From positions 281,498 through 345,497 of the forward strand of contig NZ_DS022272.1 in NCBI RefSeq assembly GCF_000153705.1: a DNA stretch of 64,000 nucleotides, written 5' to 3'. The notes under the pieces were generated by a model. It did not search any database and was not told the origin of the DNA. It was given only the letters and a program-made list of their open reading frames with translations. Source of the DNA: Fulvimarina pelagi HTCC2506. GTDB lineage: Bacteria; Pseudomonadota; Alphaproteobacteria; Rhizobiales; Rhizobiaceae. The position numbers were made by a program, and so were the translations under genes. Positions 35,674 to 44,549 of this stretch are shown piece after piece; position 1 is the first letter of the stretch, and every line of letters starts with the position of its first letter.

Positions 35674-36770
35674 TTTGATGCTCCTTCTATGATGCGCGCG
35701 TGTTTATCGGCGCGGGGGTTGTCCTGAGCTTCGACCCATGCCCTCAGAAGGGCGACGGCCTCATCGTCGACGATTGCCGTGCCGAGCGGCGGCATCTGCA
35801 ACATGCGATTGCGCGAGCCCATGCGGAGGAGCACTGCACTAGCGTCCGGATCGCCGGGAGCCACGCGCAGAACCACACCCTCCGGCAGTCCAGCGGGGGC
35901 TTTGTGTAGGGGCGTGCCAACAGTTGTGACGCGCGCCGAAGCGGTGGCTTCGTGAGGCTCGTAGGCGAGATCGAGACCAAGATCGGCAAGGGCGCCGCTA
36001 TCGGTGTGGCAATGCCCGCAATTTGCGTGAAGGTAGCCGAGCGCCGCGCGCTCTACATTGCTGGTGGCTGCAATCCGCGGCGCGGGATCGTCCGAGAGGC
36101 CAGTAATCAGCCCGCGTTCGATGAGCGCCGCGAGATCGACGGCGTCGTCCGGAAGTACCTCGGCATGGGGAGCCGCCGGGTCTCGATCGACCGACAACTG
36201 GAGTGCCGTAAATCCAAGTACGGGGCTCGGTCCGCTGCCATGGCAGACGCGGCAATCCGTACGGGCAGGGATCGTGTGCGACTGGCCATCACTCAGCGGC
36301 CAGGCCCCTGCACGGCCTCGTTCCGGCGCGAGTGTTGCCGTGCTGCCGTCCTTACTCCATTCGTAAGCCGCGAAAGTCCAGCGGCCGGCGCCCTGATGTT
36401 CCATGAAGCGGGTTTCGACTGGGCGGCCGTCGAACGAGAATTCCTTCCAGAATCTGGTGCCATCCGGAAAAATCCAGCCCGCAGAGCCCGCAGCGTCGAT
36501 TGTCGCGCCGGGCGGGAGCGAGATCCAGCGTCGCTTGATCGCGCCGTCGGTCCAGAGGGGATATTGTGGTGAGAAGGCGAGATGCGCCGGATCGACTGTC
36601 AGCGTTTCCGGTTCGGAATATAGGCCGGTCGCGAAGAGATCAGTGGGCAACTCGAGCTGGAGAGCTGGGTCGACCGGTTGGGCAGCCGTCGAGCCGAGCG
36701 CCGCAAACGCGGCTGCAACGACAAGTGTCGCGCCGAAATGGCGAGCCTTGGCGATGATCGGGTTGGGCAT
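35670..36770 (-). CDS. Diheme c-type cytochrome family exported protein
   Basis: A roughly 366-residue exported protein starting at ATG 36770 (GAGGAAGAG upstream). The signal peptide runs through FGATLVVAAAFAALGSTAA. The N-terminal domain (LFATGLYSEPETLTVDPAHL, then FSPQYPLWTDGAIKRRWISL) is of the type seen in SO2930-like diheme proteins, as far as I recall. Two haem motifs are visible, CRVCH and CGHCH, and Met-containing segments near the C-terminus (MGSRNRMLQMPPLG) could supply distal ligands. It is coupled to the monohaem cytochrome gene by a 4-base overlap. Confidence 0.75.
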   Translation of the reverse strand: MPNPIIAKARHFGATLVVAAAFAALGSTAAQPVDPALQLELPTDLFATGLYSEPETLTVDPAHLAFSPQYPLWTDGAIKRRWISLPPGATIDAAGSAGWIFPDGTRFWKEFSFDGRPVETRFMEHQGAGRWTFAAYEWSKDGSTATLAPERGRAGAWPLSDGQSHTIPARTDCRVCHGSGPSPVLGFTALQLSVDRDPAAPHAEVLPDDAVDLAALIERGLITGLSDDPAPRIAATSNVERAALGYLHANCGHCHTDSGALADLGLDLAYEPHEATASARVTTVGTPLHKAPAGLPEGVVLRVAPGDPDASAVLLRMGSRNRMLQMPPLGTAIVDDEAVALLRAWVEAQDNPRADKHARIIEGASK

Positions 36771-36908
36771 GGCGCGACGGATCTCTTCCTCGGCCCTGCG
36801 TGGAGGACAAAGGGCCGTCGGACGCTTTCTACGACGATGCGACAGGCTCCGCATGGGAAGAAATCCGTCACGGCATCGTAAAAGTTCCTTAATGTCATCG
36901 CGCGGCGC

Positions 36909-38234
36909 TCAGATCTCTTCCAACTCCAATTCCAGCTTATTCGCGACATCGAGCCGGAACCGTCCCCGACCTGAACGTGCGATCTGTATATGACCGCCTC
37001 GCTCTGCGAGCCGGCGTTGCAGCAAGAGCAGACGCGATTCAAGATTATCGAACTGGGCCGGAAGCCGCAGCGATGGATCGAGCCTGAGTTCTCGGTTGGA
37101 GAATTCCGTTCGCCCGGTCGCGGCATGTTCGCTTGCCAATTTCCAGAAGATTGCGCCCGCGACCCCCTTGATCAGATAGGCCTCGTCGATGAAGACCGTG
37201 TCGTCGAACCGATAATGACGGAGTCGCACCGAACCGGCATAGTCCAGCGTCTGCGGCGTTTGTACCGCGCGGTAATCGCGGCCGTCGCTCTGACCCAGAA
37301 GGATGCGCATTCCAAGGCTTTCGGCAATCAGTTGCAGAACGTCCTCGTCATCATAGCTGAAGCGGTTGCGTTGAAGCGACTCGGCGAACAGCACGCCGAT
37401 CGTCTTGCCGAGCGGGCGCAGCGGAAGCGCGATCTGGCTCAACGGTGCCTCAAGCCCGGGATAGGTGATCACGGTTTCTGGACACGCATTTTCGGCTATT
37501 CCCGCCGCCGATCTGATTGCGGCGCCATAGCTGTATTCGGCCGCGAGATGGCCTATCCTGATCGGAACGCCCTCGGCAGCTGCGACGCCGATCACTCCGG
37601 AGCCGAGGCCGATTTCCGAACCAATCCCCGTCGTCGCATAGCCATGCGAGGCCACTGTGAACAGCCGGTTCGCCTCGCGGTCGAGCATCAGAACCATCGA
37701 ATTGCCGATGCCGAGATGCTGTTCGAGTGCGTCGAGCAATGCATCCAGAAGCGGCCCCAGTTCGTCCATCGCGTTCAGTACGGCCGCCACACGCCGCGCG
37801 GCGCTGAGGGGATTGCACGGTCGCGACCATTCCAAACGATGCGATTCCAGGGACTCGATCCTGCGCACAAGGAACAGATCGGAGCCGAGCAGGCGGAACA
37901 CCTTTTCCATCCCGCTATGCGACGCGATGCCGGCCAGCTTGGCGCGCATCGCCTCGAAAAGCGGACCGGCGGTCTGGGTTTCCTCGTAATCGAGGTCGAG
38001 CCGGAACTGTGCGTTGGTGTCTGGATCGACCACGACAACCGAGGCTACACGGGTTTCCAGCACGTTGCGCCGCGTCTTATTGAAGAACTGGTAAGACAGC
38101 GCAACGCGCGACGGATCGACGTAGTGGACCTGCGAAATCTCCGAGACGTTGGGCATGCCGTCCTTGTCGGACGTGGCGAGGAAGGCCGGTACTACACCTT
38201 CCAGACAGTTTCGTATCTGATCGAGCGAAGTCAT
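36909..38234 (-). CDS. Flavin-fold (PNPOx-like), GAF and winged-helix-like three-domain protein
   Basis: A 441-residue soluble protein. Residues 1-150 resemble the split-barrel FMN-binding fold (VPAFLATSDKDGMPNVSEIS, then VVVVDPDTNAQFRLDLDYE). About 165-330 is a GAF domain (LLDALLDALEQHLGIGNSMV, then IALPLRPLGKTIGVLFAES). The last 100 residues (GAIFWKLASEHAATG, NRELRLDPSLRLPAQFDNLE, SRLLLLQRRLAERGGHI, SGRGRFRLDV) look like a winged-helix output domain. The layout suggests a flavin- or redox-sensing regulator, but none of this is proven. ATG 38234 overlaps the upstream stop as ATGA, so it is made with the small flavin-fold protein. Confidence 0.6.
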   Translation of the reverse strand: MTSLDQIRNCLEGVVPAFLATSDKDGMPNVSEISQVHYVDPSRVALSYQFFNKTRRNVLETRVASVVVVDPDTNAQFRLDLDYEETQTAGPLFEAMRAKLAGIASHSGMEKVFRLLGSDLFLVRRIESLESHRLEWSRPCNPLSAARRVAAVLNAMDELGPLLDALLDALEQHLGIGNSMVLMLDREANRLFTVASHGYATTGIGSEIGLGSGVIGVAAAEGVPIRIGHLAAEYSYGAAIRSAAGIAENACPETVITYPGLEAPLSQIALPLRPLGKTIGVLFAESLQRNRFSYDDEDVLQLIAESLGMRILLGQSDGRDYRAVQTPQTLDYAGSVRLRHYRFDDTVFIDEAYLIKGVAGAIFWKLASEHAATGRTEFSNRELRLDPSLRLPAQFDNLESRLLLLQRRLAERGGHIQIARSGRGRFRLDVANKLELELEEI

Positions 38235-38764
38235 GACGCTGCGCGCAGCAGCCGTTCGCCCGCTTGGGGGCCGGGCGTTTGGGTAAATGCTTCCCGCGGT
38301 ACGAATTCGACTGCAACCGCGTCGTCGGTATCGAAGCTGCAATAACTCGAAGAAAAACCTTCGCCGAAATCCGCATCGATCAGCCGGTCGCGGAAAGCGC
38401 GCAGATCGCGCAAGACGGTCCTTATGTCATCCGGACGGGCGGCAAGCAGCATCGCCTGGTCGCCCTTGATTTGGACCGATCGATGTGAAGGCACTTCCGA
38501 CACGGTCAGCGCGATCCTCCCTTCGCGCGTCAGATCGAGCAGAAGCTGCGCATTGGGCGACCGGGCAAGCAGGACCCGCACTCGATCAGGCCCGACGAGC
38601 GGGCACCCGAGCGCGATGCCGGCCAAGGGACGCCGATCGAGTCCAACGACACCGAAAATCGTGTTGGCCCCGTTGCGGCAGAATTCCGAGACCTGGGCGA
38701 AGGCGACGGCCAGACCCAAAGGATCGGTTTCCTGCAGCGCTTTCTGAACTACGACACTGGACAC
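38231..38764 (-). CDS. PNPOx-like flavin-binding-fold protein
   Basis: A 177-residue soluble protein starting at GTG 38764. The order of strands and the segments GCPLVGPDRVRVLLARSPNA, RIALTVSEVPSHRSVQIKGD and DAVAVEFVPREAFTQTPGP fit the pyridoxamine-phosphate-oxidase-like split barrel. An enzymatic role cannot be assigned. It is coupled by a 4-base overlap to the three-domain GAF protein, whose N-terminus has the same type of fold, so the two may form a heteromer. Confidence 0.6.
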   Translation of the reverse strand: MSSVVVQKALQETDPLGLAVAFAQVSEFCRNGANTIFGVVGLDRRPLAGIALGCPLVGPDRVRVLLARSPNAQLLLDLTREGRIALTVSEVPSHRSVQIKGDQAMLLAARPDDIRTVLRDLRAFRDRLIDADFGEGFSSSYCSFDTDDAVAVEFVPREAFTQTPGPQAGERLLRAAS

Positions 38765-39105
38765 CGAGGCGACTCACAGAGTTTCCGACAGTTCATACAG
38801 GTTGTCCCTAGGTTACACGCATCGCATTTTCCGTGCGAGCGACTTTTTCGCTGTCGGCTCCATCAGCTTGGCCCGGATCGCCGTAGTCGTGAAGCAATTT
38901 TTTAAGTTGCAGCGAGCCGCCCCGGGATCTCGGCCGGACAGGCGATCGGGGTGGGAAGTAAGGGGTAGGAGAGACGGACGGGTGCTGCAATAGACGCCAC
39001 GATGCCTGAATGGGACTATTCGAGCGCGAGGCTTCGGTTTGGTCACCATCGGAACAAGGGCGGATCGTCGTCGAGCTTAAAGCGTCGGCGCCGGAATGAC
39101 CGATT
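38765..39105. other. Intergenic stretch, no gene recognised
   Basis: About 340 bases between two minus-strand genes. Short plus-strand frames here have no ribosome-binding site or family signature. It should contain the promoter for the flavin-fold gene pair. Confidence 0.4.
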
Positions 39106-39711
39106 TCAAATCCGGCGGCGGCTCCTTGCCATGGAGCATTCCAAAAGTCCGACGAGGATCGTTCTGACTTCTTCTGGCCTTTCGTCTAGCTTTCGAAACC
39201 GCTGCCAGACGGCGATGTCGCACAGGGCCGCCACTACGCCGACATCTCTAGTACCCGCGTCCGGCGCCAGCGCTTCGCGAACCAGCGCCTCGATCCCCGC
39301 GTCGACCTGATCGAGGAAGGCGCTTAATTCGGGCACGCGGTCTCGGTCTCTAGCGGCAACCTCGATCCAGACAGCGGCGCGCTCAAAAAAGCGGTCGAGT
39401 TCGTCGACCAGACGTTCCAATCGCGGCCGTCCGGGCTTCCACCCAGCCATAACTTCCGGCGCCTGTTCGGGGAGGGGAGGCTTGATCCTGTCCCAGATCG
39501 TTGCGCCACAGGCCTCGAATAGCGACCCGGGGGTAGGAAAATGCCGATACACAGTCGCGGCGCCGACGCCAGCGCGTTCGGCGATCTGGACATAGGACGT
39601 GGAGATCACGCCTTGCTCGGCATGTAGCTCAGTCGTCGCTTCGACGATCCGCGCACGGGTCTCGTCCTGCGCCTTTGCGCGTTTACGCATTTGATAGTCG
39701 CGGCTCGGCAT
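39106..39711 (-). CDS. TetR-family regulator
   Basis: A 201-residue repressor. The N-terminal helix-turn-helix shows RARIVEATTELHAEQG and IAERAGVGAATVYRHFPTPG, the TetR signature. The C-terminal ligand domain is typical in length (about 130 residues). ATG 39711 is preceded by GGAGGT at ideal spacing. It runs divergent from a cupin gene; the two tandem palindromes at 39740-39767 are the likely operators. Confidence 0.85.
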   Translation of the reverse strand: MPSRDYQMRKRAKAQDETRARIVEATTELHAEQGVISTSYVQIAERAGVGAATVYRHFPTPGSLFEACGATIWDRIKPPLPEQAPEVMAGWKPGRPRLERLVDELDRFFERAAVWIEVAARDRDRVPELSAFLDQVDAGIEALVREALAPDAGTRDVGVVAALCDIAVWQRFRKLDERPEEVRTILVGLLECSMARSRRRI

Positions 39712-39739
39712 ATGATACCTCCATATTGACGAGAGAGAA

Positions 39740-39767
39740 ATTTCGTGAAATACTTATATCATGAAAT
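39740..39767. promoter_or_regulatory. Tandem TetR operators between regulator and cupin
   Basis: Two 12-base imperfect palindromes, ATTTCGTGAAAT (39740-39751) and ATATCATGAAAT (39756-39767), have centres 16 bases apart. They lie 29 bases from the TetR start and about 40 from the cupin start. The spacing would let two dimers bind side by side. Confidence 0.6.
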
Positions 39768-39806
39768 ATGCGCCTAACCCCAATCGCAAATATGGAGAAC
39801 CTGAAA

Positions 39807-40295
39807 ATGTTGAACACACCGGTTTACACCACCGCTGCATCTGCAATCGCTTCCGTCCCGGCTCGTGAATTTCTGTCCGCACTCGCGTGGATCAAGGCCG
39901 ATGGCGCCAACACCGCCGGCACGATGAGCATGATCGAAGTCTTTGCGCCAAACGGATGGGAAACGCCTTGGCACGTCCACTACACCCACGATGAGTATTT
40001 CTACGTTCTCGAGGGTGTGATCAGCGCGCAGGTCGGCGAGCATCGCATCACGCTCGAAGCAGGCAACTTCGCCTTTGGACCGCGCGGCATCCCGCACGGC
40101 TATCGCGTTGCCGGGTCAGGTCCGGCCCGGCTGCTGATGATGACCAACGACCGCGACTTTGCGGAATTCGTCCGCGAGGCGAGCAGGCCCGCTTCGGGAG
40201 ACGGATTTCCGGAGCCCTCCGAGCCCGACATTGATTTCCTGATGGCTGCTGCCCGGAGGTCAGGCCAGGATGTGCTTGGTCCGCTGCCGTTCTGA
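39807..40295 (+). CDS. Cupin-domain protein, quercetinase-like
   Basis: A roughly 162-residue single-domain cupin. The metal-binding motif 1 is WHVHYTHDEYFYVLEG (His, His, Glu), and motif 2 FGPRGIPHGYRVAG supplies the last His. This arrangement is common in small dioxygenase-like or sensor cupins; the substrate is unknown. I chose ATG 39807, with GGAGA 8 bases upstream; ATG 39792 and 39768 are alternatives. Expression is probably repressed by the divergent TetR protein, which suggests an aromatic or other toxic inducer. Confidence 0.75.
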   Translation: MLNTPVYTTAASAIASVPAREFLSALAWIKADGANTAGTMSMIEVFAPNGWETPWHVHYTHDEYFYVLEGVISAQVGEHRITLEAGNFAFGPRGIPHGYRVAGSGPARLLMMTNDRDFAEFVREASRPASGDGFPEPSEPDIDFLMAAARRSGQDVLGPLPF

Positions 40296-40862
40296 TCGAC
40301 CGTGACTCGGTTGTGCCGGTCACCCACAAGGCCGGCGCAACCGATTGGAAAGTCTGCCTTCGGCCTCGACCAACTCTAGCCTTCGTCGACCGATAGGCAT
40401 GGATGGGTATCTCCGTGAAGACTGGGCGTCAGAATCAATCCTTCGCGCGACGGAGAGATGCCAAAGGACGTCAGAGCGACGAGCACGGAAAGTGTCCTTT
40501 CTCAAAGTCGTACGCCAGAAGGTGCCTGTGCTAACGTCGACATCGAGCATCATCTCCCAAACCACGCTATGCTTGCCGTGCTAACGATAAAGCGACGTCT
40601 CCCGGAGACGGGTCCAGGAAACCGCATGAACCGGACCATCAAGGATGCGATGGCAAAACGCTCCGATTACGAAGATTATGAACAGCTTCGTCAACAGCAC
40701 GCCGGCTTTGGCGCAACTTCAGCTTTGCGTATTGTCGAAGTGCCCATTCGGCTTCGCAGCTTCGAGGCGATCCGCGCGGCTCTAAAGCAAGCATCGCATC
40801 AGTTCACTCGAACGAGCAGTATCAAATATGTAAGACGAGGCAGAGAGTCAGGATAGTTCCGC
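40296..40862. other. Gene-free stretch with an IS481-like remnant
   Basis: About 570 bases. Apart from the transposase remnant at 40620-40710, no gene is seen. The plus-strand frame 40458-40856 includes that remnant but is otherwise not protein-like. Confidence 0.4.
40620..40710 (+). pseudogene. IS481-type transposase fragment
   Basis: NRMNRTIKDAMAKRSDYEDY followed by EQLRQQHAGF matches the segment after the catalytic Glu in IS481-type transposases (ERMNRTIKEATVKRFHY...QLR...F). Only about 30 residues are recognisable. Confidence 0.5.
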
Positions 40863-41045
40863 ATGGCAGAGAATCGAAAGACTGAGACAGTCACCAAGAC
40901 TGGTCCGCGCGCTCCGTCGAACCTTCACGATGGGATGCCCATCGCCGACAAGCGGGTCGCTCTGGGAAAGGGCGCTGGGAAGTGGCTTCTGGTCGGTTTT
41001 GCCATCTTGATCGTTGCTGCGCTGTTCTTCGTCGGCAGCCTCTAA
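40863..41045 (+). CDS. Small single-pass membrane protein, unknown
   Basis: A 60-residue protein with a polar, basic N-terminal half and one membrane helix at the C-terminus (GKWLLVGFAILIVAALFFVG). AGGA lies about 10 bases before the ATG. No family is recognised. Confidence 0.5.
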   Translation: MAENRKTETVTKTGPRAPSNLHDGMPIADKRVALGKGAGKWLLVGFAILIVAALFFVGSL

Positions 41046-41088
41046 ACGAGTATTCCTGACCGCCCCGTCCAGAGAAAATGTGGGTCGC

Positions 41089-41241
41089 TCAGTCAGAGCC
41101 AGATCCGTCGTGTTGCAAACCAGAGTAGGTCTCCGAGCCCCCGGCGTACGTGTCGGCGTTAGTCAGGAAAAACTCATAACTGTGCTTCAATGACGGAGCC
41201 ATCGCGACACCCTGCGTCAGCAATTCGAAATTCTCGGACAT
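41089..41241 (-). CDS. Possible 50-residue acidic protein
   Basis: A short frame from ATG 41241 to TGA 41089 that reads like a real protein: MSENFELLTQGVAMAPSLKH at the start and an acidic Gly/Ser-rich tail. An AGGCGG stretch about 10 bases upstream could serve as a ribosome-binding site. No family is recognised. It is the only protein-like frame in the 41046-41312 gap. Confidence 0.4.
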   Translation of the reverse strand: MSENFELLTQGVAMAPSLKHSYEFFLTNADTYAGGSETYSGLQHDGSGSD

Positions 41242-41312
41242 ACGGAACCCGCCTGGAAAACTGTAGGTGTGAAGACTGAACCGGCACTTACAATCGCGAA
41301 TGGCCTTCTTTC

Positions 41313-41780
41313 ATGTTCACACCTTTTCGCAGGCTTTCTTGCGGTTTGGCGGTCCTCCTTGCCGCGACAGGGATGGCGAATGCGACAACTGTCAGCCTCG
41401 AAGCTTACAGCGGCACGGCGACCGCAGTTACGGGCGACATTGAGCTGACGGAAACAGGCATCACGTTTGAGGACGGCACAGTGTTTGGCTTCGGCCCACT
41501 CGATGGCACCTCGATCATGATCGATGGCGAATGGCGGCATGCCGATATCTGGCTATCGGACACCCCAGACGATCCCGTCCTATCCTCCGGCAACCGGTTG
41601 TGCGGAGAGGGGTCGATTACTTTCGTTGCGGTTTGGGACGACGCCGAGGATGAATGGGACGATCTGCCGTGGAATGATCCGGAGGACGATCTTGTGACGA
41701 TCGCCGTCTTCACCACGCAGGACATTCCTGAAGACATCGGTGAAATGTGTGCGTCCTATGTGTATTCCTTCACGCCATGA
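41313..41780 (+). CDS. Small exported acidic protein, unknown
   Basis: A 155-residue protein with a clear signal peptide (LSCGLAVLLAATGMANA, cleavage near residue 24). The mature part is strongly acidic, with tracts such as DDAEDEWDDLPWNDPEDD, and carries two Cys that may form a disulfide. No family is recognised. It is the first of several small exported proteins in this region. Confidence 0.6.
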   Translation: MFTPFRRLSCGLAVLLAATGMANATTVSLEAYSGTATAVTGDIELTETGITFEDGTVFGFGPLDGTSIMIDGEWRHADIWLSDTPDDPVLSSGNRLCGEGSITFVAVWDDAEDEWDDLPWNDPEDDLVTIAVFTTQDIPEDIGEMCASYVYSFTP

Positions 41781-41985
41781 GAATGGTCGCTTCTGATCTA
41801 TTCAGCCGACTTGTCAGGCCGGCTGCCAGTGAACGCGCCTGCGAAAACTCTTCAGGACCTGACATGGCCCGGATCATTGCGCTCCCATTCATCGCCGCCC
41901 AGCCTCCTCATTCGGTGCTCTCAGTCCCTGCTCAAGTGAACAGAGATTGCGATCGTCTTGCGTTCACGGTAGCGGAGGCCGAGGA

Positions 41986-42444
41986 GTGACAGCGCCGAAA
42001 CCCATCCCTGCGCCAAGCCATCCCGAAAAGTGCGAGAGCGCCAGCCGGACGTCCCGAACGGCCTTTTTCGTAGGTTTAGTGGCCTTTTCGCTTTTCGCCG
42101 CTTACCTTTTCGGAGAGTTCCTGGTCTTGGGGGCATTTTCGATCGCGACGGACGTGGTTTCCAGTTTCTGGTTCTATCTGCTCGCCATCGCGCCGCTCGC
42201 TGGTCTAGCGACACTTGTTCTGGCCGTGTCCGGCCCGTGGCGTTGGATCCTGTCCGTCATCGTCGTTGTTTTGGCGATCGGCGGTGCCGCTCTCGATACT
42301 TATGCCCTTCATCTCGCTCCTCCCGACGGGCAAAATCCGATCGTCGTCGCCATGGTGGCCATGGTTCAGTTGGCCGCGTTCCTGGTGGTCGGATCATCGA
42401 TTGTTTGCGTGCGCATGTTCCGGCGATTCTTCTGGCGGCAGTGA
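41986..42444 (+). CDS. Small membrane protein with four helices, unknown
   Basis: About 152 residues with four hydrophobic segments (for example AFFVGLVAFSLFAAYLFGEF, FWFYLLAIAPLAGLATLVLA and ILSVIVVVLAIGGAALDTYA), separated by short loops. GTG 41986 (VTAPKPIPAPSHPEKCESA) is the likely start, with a weak GAGGA just ahead; the frame is open to 41947. No family is recognised. Confidence 0.5.
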   Translation: MTAPKPIPAPSHPEKCESASRTSRTAFFVGLVAFSLFAAYLFGEFLVLGAFSIATDVVSSFWFYLLAIAPLAGLATLVLAVSGPWRWILSVIVVVLAIGGAALDTYALHLAPPDGQNPIVVAMVAMVQLAAFLVVGSSIVCVRMFRRFFWRQ

Positions 42445-42479
42445 TTTCTACGGATAGACCGCTCGGCGCTGAATGCTCC

Positions 42480-42668
42480 ATGCGTAAGGAATTCGAGCAA
42501 CTGACGATTTCGATCGGGGCGCCAAAACAATACGAAACCGTCCGCGTTCGCATTAAACTCGATCAGTTGGAAGCGAAAGAAATAGGCCCCACTCGTACCT
42601 TAAGAGCGTTCGGGGACATACGACGCAACTGCTTCTACATTGATCGCGATGCAGACTACTGGGATTGA
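42480..42668 (+). CDS. Possible 62-residue protein, unknown
   Basis: ATG 42480 opens a frame beginning MRKEFEQLTISIGAPKQYET, with balanced composition and an acidic end (DRDADYWD). It follows the membrane protein by 35 bases on the same strand. There is no clear ribosome-binding site and no family match. Confidence 0.35.
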   Translation: MRKEFEQLTISIGAPKQYETVRVRIKLDQLEAKEIGPTRTLRAFGDIRRNCFYIDRDADYWD

Positions 42669-43134
42669 GAAAGCGCCGCGTCGACGCTTTCATCGAAGAA
42701 GTGTCGATTTTAAAGATTCTCGGCAGAACTGCGCCTTCCTGAAGCGACATCGGGGGTGGGCAGGATGGGTTTGTCGCCATTGCGAAGAGAAGTCGGTCCG
42801 CGCTCTTTCCGCCCGTCAGGCTGAAACTTCCGATATGGCCTAAGGGGTGGCCGGCACCGCAGACAGCGCGCTTGTGCCGGGCGCAAAGCCAACGTCCAAT
42901 TCCCTAAGTTCGCCTACCTTCAACTGCGCCTCGGATACTCTTTTATGAGAGGACCGGTCACCGCGAACGCCTCGTTGCGTAAAGCGAAGCGTTCGGCGAC
43001 TGCAGAGGTCACCATCACGTCGACAGTGATCTTGTTTGACAGCGTCGCGCCACCCGCGGGCGCAGGAGAGACAATGCACGCTGCAGGATGTGGCTGTGCC
43101 GACCGTTGTCGCGACTTCTTGGTAGAGCTCTAAG
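42669..43134. other. Gene-free stretch
   Basis: About 465 bases with short frames on both strands and no recognisable protein, terminator or mobile element. Confidence 0.35.
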
Positions 43135-43518
43135 TCAGTATCTGAACCAAACATCCATGTGGTTGCGGTAGACGTTCACGCAGACGCTGGGCGTTCCGTA
43201 GACGATCTCATCGAGAACCGCCGGATCGGAATTGCCGTTGGTTACAAGCTGCGGAATTTGCGCTCGCGCATTCTGCGAGACGAAGGTGAAGTCGCCGTCG
43301 TCGCCGCGATCCGGTCTCCCGTACCGGTGAAGGTTTGCACGATCCTGCCGAAGAATCGATCCCGCATCGGTCAACGGATATCCGTCCGATGCTTGCTTAT
43401 CCCTCTCGCTGATCTGCGTGCAATAACTGTCGTCGATCGCCGTTTGCGCGGAAGTCGAACTGACCGAGCTTCCGAGGGAAGCGAGCGCGATGGCGCATAG
43501 CATTACAATTCTTCGCAT
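43135..43518 (-). CDS. Small exported protein, unknown
   Basis: A 127-residue protein from ATG 43518. The signal peptide is MRRIVMLCAIALASLGSSVS with cleavage near SAQ. The mature part of about 100 residues has two Cys and ends VNVYRNHMDVWFRY. No family is recognised. It lies directly downstream of another exported protein on the same strand, 26 bases apart, so the two are probably cotranscribed. Confidence 0.55.
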   Translation of the reverse strand: MRRIVMLCAIALASLGSSVSSTSAQTAIDDSYCTQISERDKQASDGYPLTDAGSILRQDRANLHRYGRPDRGDDGDFTFVSQNARAQIPQLVTNGNSDPAVLDEIVYGTPSVCVNVYRNHMDVWFRY

Positions 43519-43544
43519 TTGGAAAATCCAGTTCAAGCCGGTTG

Positions 43545-44150
43545 TTAAGGTCGATGCGGCGTGACAACCACGTCGCCGTAGATTGCGTCGGCACGAACAC
43601 TGCCGCGGGGTTCCTCGAAACAGCGGCCGAGCTCGGCAGTCCATCCGCTCGGAAACGATGGACGGTCGAAGGAAACCACTGCACGGCCCCATGAGCTCGA
43701 TCGAGCACCATCCGGACCGGTCAGTTCGGCTCCGCAATAGGAATCGCGGTCTGGCTCGATCCAGTAGCCATAGAAAGTACCTCGTCCCCCGGACGAGAGC
43801 GAAAGGCCCGGCAAGTAGAGCCGAACCCGCGAGCCGCGATAGTCGTATGTCAGGACCGCGGTGTCGCCGATATCGGTCTCATAGATGACTTCAGATCCAT
43901 CGCTGAGAACCCAGGCTTCGTCTGCGATCGCGAACGAAGAGGCATGGAGGCAAAAGGCGATGGTCGATACGATGAATGCCGCAGATTGCCTCGCACGCGA
44001 CCGGAAACGCGTTGTGCATAGGCATCCATCGGCGCGCTTGGTTAGCCAAACCGACAATCTCTGAGTAACTTTGCGATCGTTCGCAGAGCCGGACGCCTTC
44101 AACGACCCGAGTACGAATGCGACTGCCGCCGAAATTCGCTTCGGTTCCAT
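43545..44150 (-). CDS. Exported protein, unknown
   Basis: About 201 residues from ATG 44150; the frame is open to 44225 and several starts are possible. A hydrophobic export segment (QSAAFIVSTIAFCLHASSFA) ends near IADEAW, which leaves a long N-region, so the true start may be further in. The mature part of about 128 residues begins with AWVLSDGSEVIYETDIGDTA, has a YDYRGSRVRLYLPG beta-rich stretch and two Cys. No family is recognised. Confidence 0.5.
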   Translation of the reverse strand: MEPKRISAAVAFVLGSLKASGSANDRKVTQRLSVWLTKRADGCLCTTRFRSRARQSAAFIVSTIAFCLHASSFAIADEAWVLSDGSEVIYETDIGDTAVLTYDYRGSRVRLYLPGLSLSSGGRGTFYGYWIEPDRDSYCGAELTGPDGARSSSWGRAVVSFDRPSFPSGWTAELGRCFEEPRGSVRADAIYGDVVVTPHRP

Positions 44151-44225
44151 TTTGGTCTTCATTGCTGACCTTAAGTCCATGTCGGCCGGCAGAGACACTG
44201 CGAAACCGCTTCTACCTGAAAGCAC

Positions 44226-44549
44226 TTAGCGGAGGCGACAGAGCCCTCCCATGTCCGGCGATCCACGGTTCTTGCCCGCTCGTTCGCGTCACGAATTCGA
44301 AGTGGCGCAGCCGCTTAACGAATTATTCTGGACCTGCGGCGAACGGCCGGACAGGAGTTTTGGATTCCCGGACATTTGAAGAAGTTCGCGTCCGGTTCTA
44401 AGCCTCGAACCCCGATGGGCATCGCAATCGCCGGCTTCAAAGCCGCAATCGTCGAACAACCGGCCCATCATCGGCGGTCCCGCCGCGCCGCCTCATTGCC
44501 CCTCGGTGTCGCGGCGGCGACGTCTGGTCACTCATTGGAGGAATGAGAA
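44226..44549. other. Intergenic stretch upstream of the SH3-domain protein
   Basis: About 320 bases with no supported gene. It ends with GGAGGA at 44537-44542, the ribosome-binding site that fixes the TTG start of the next gene. Confidence 0.4.
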
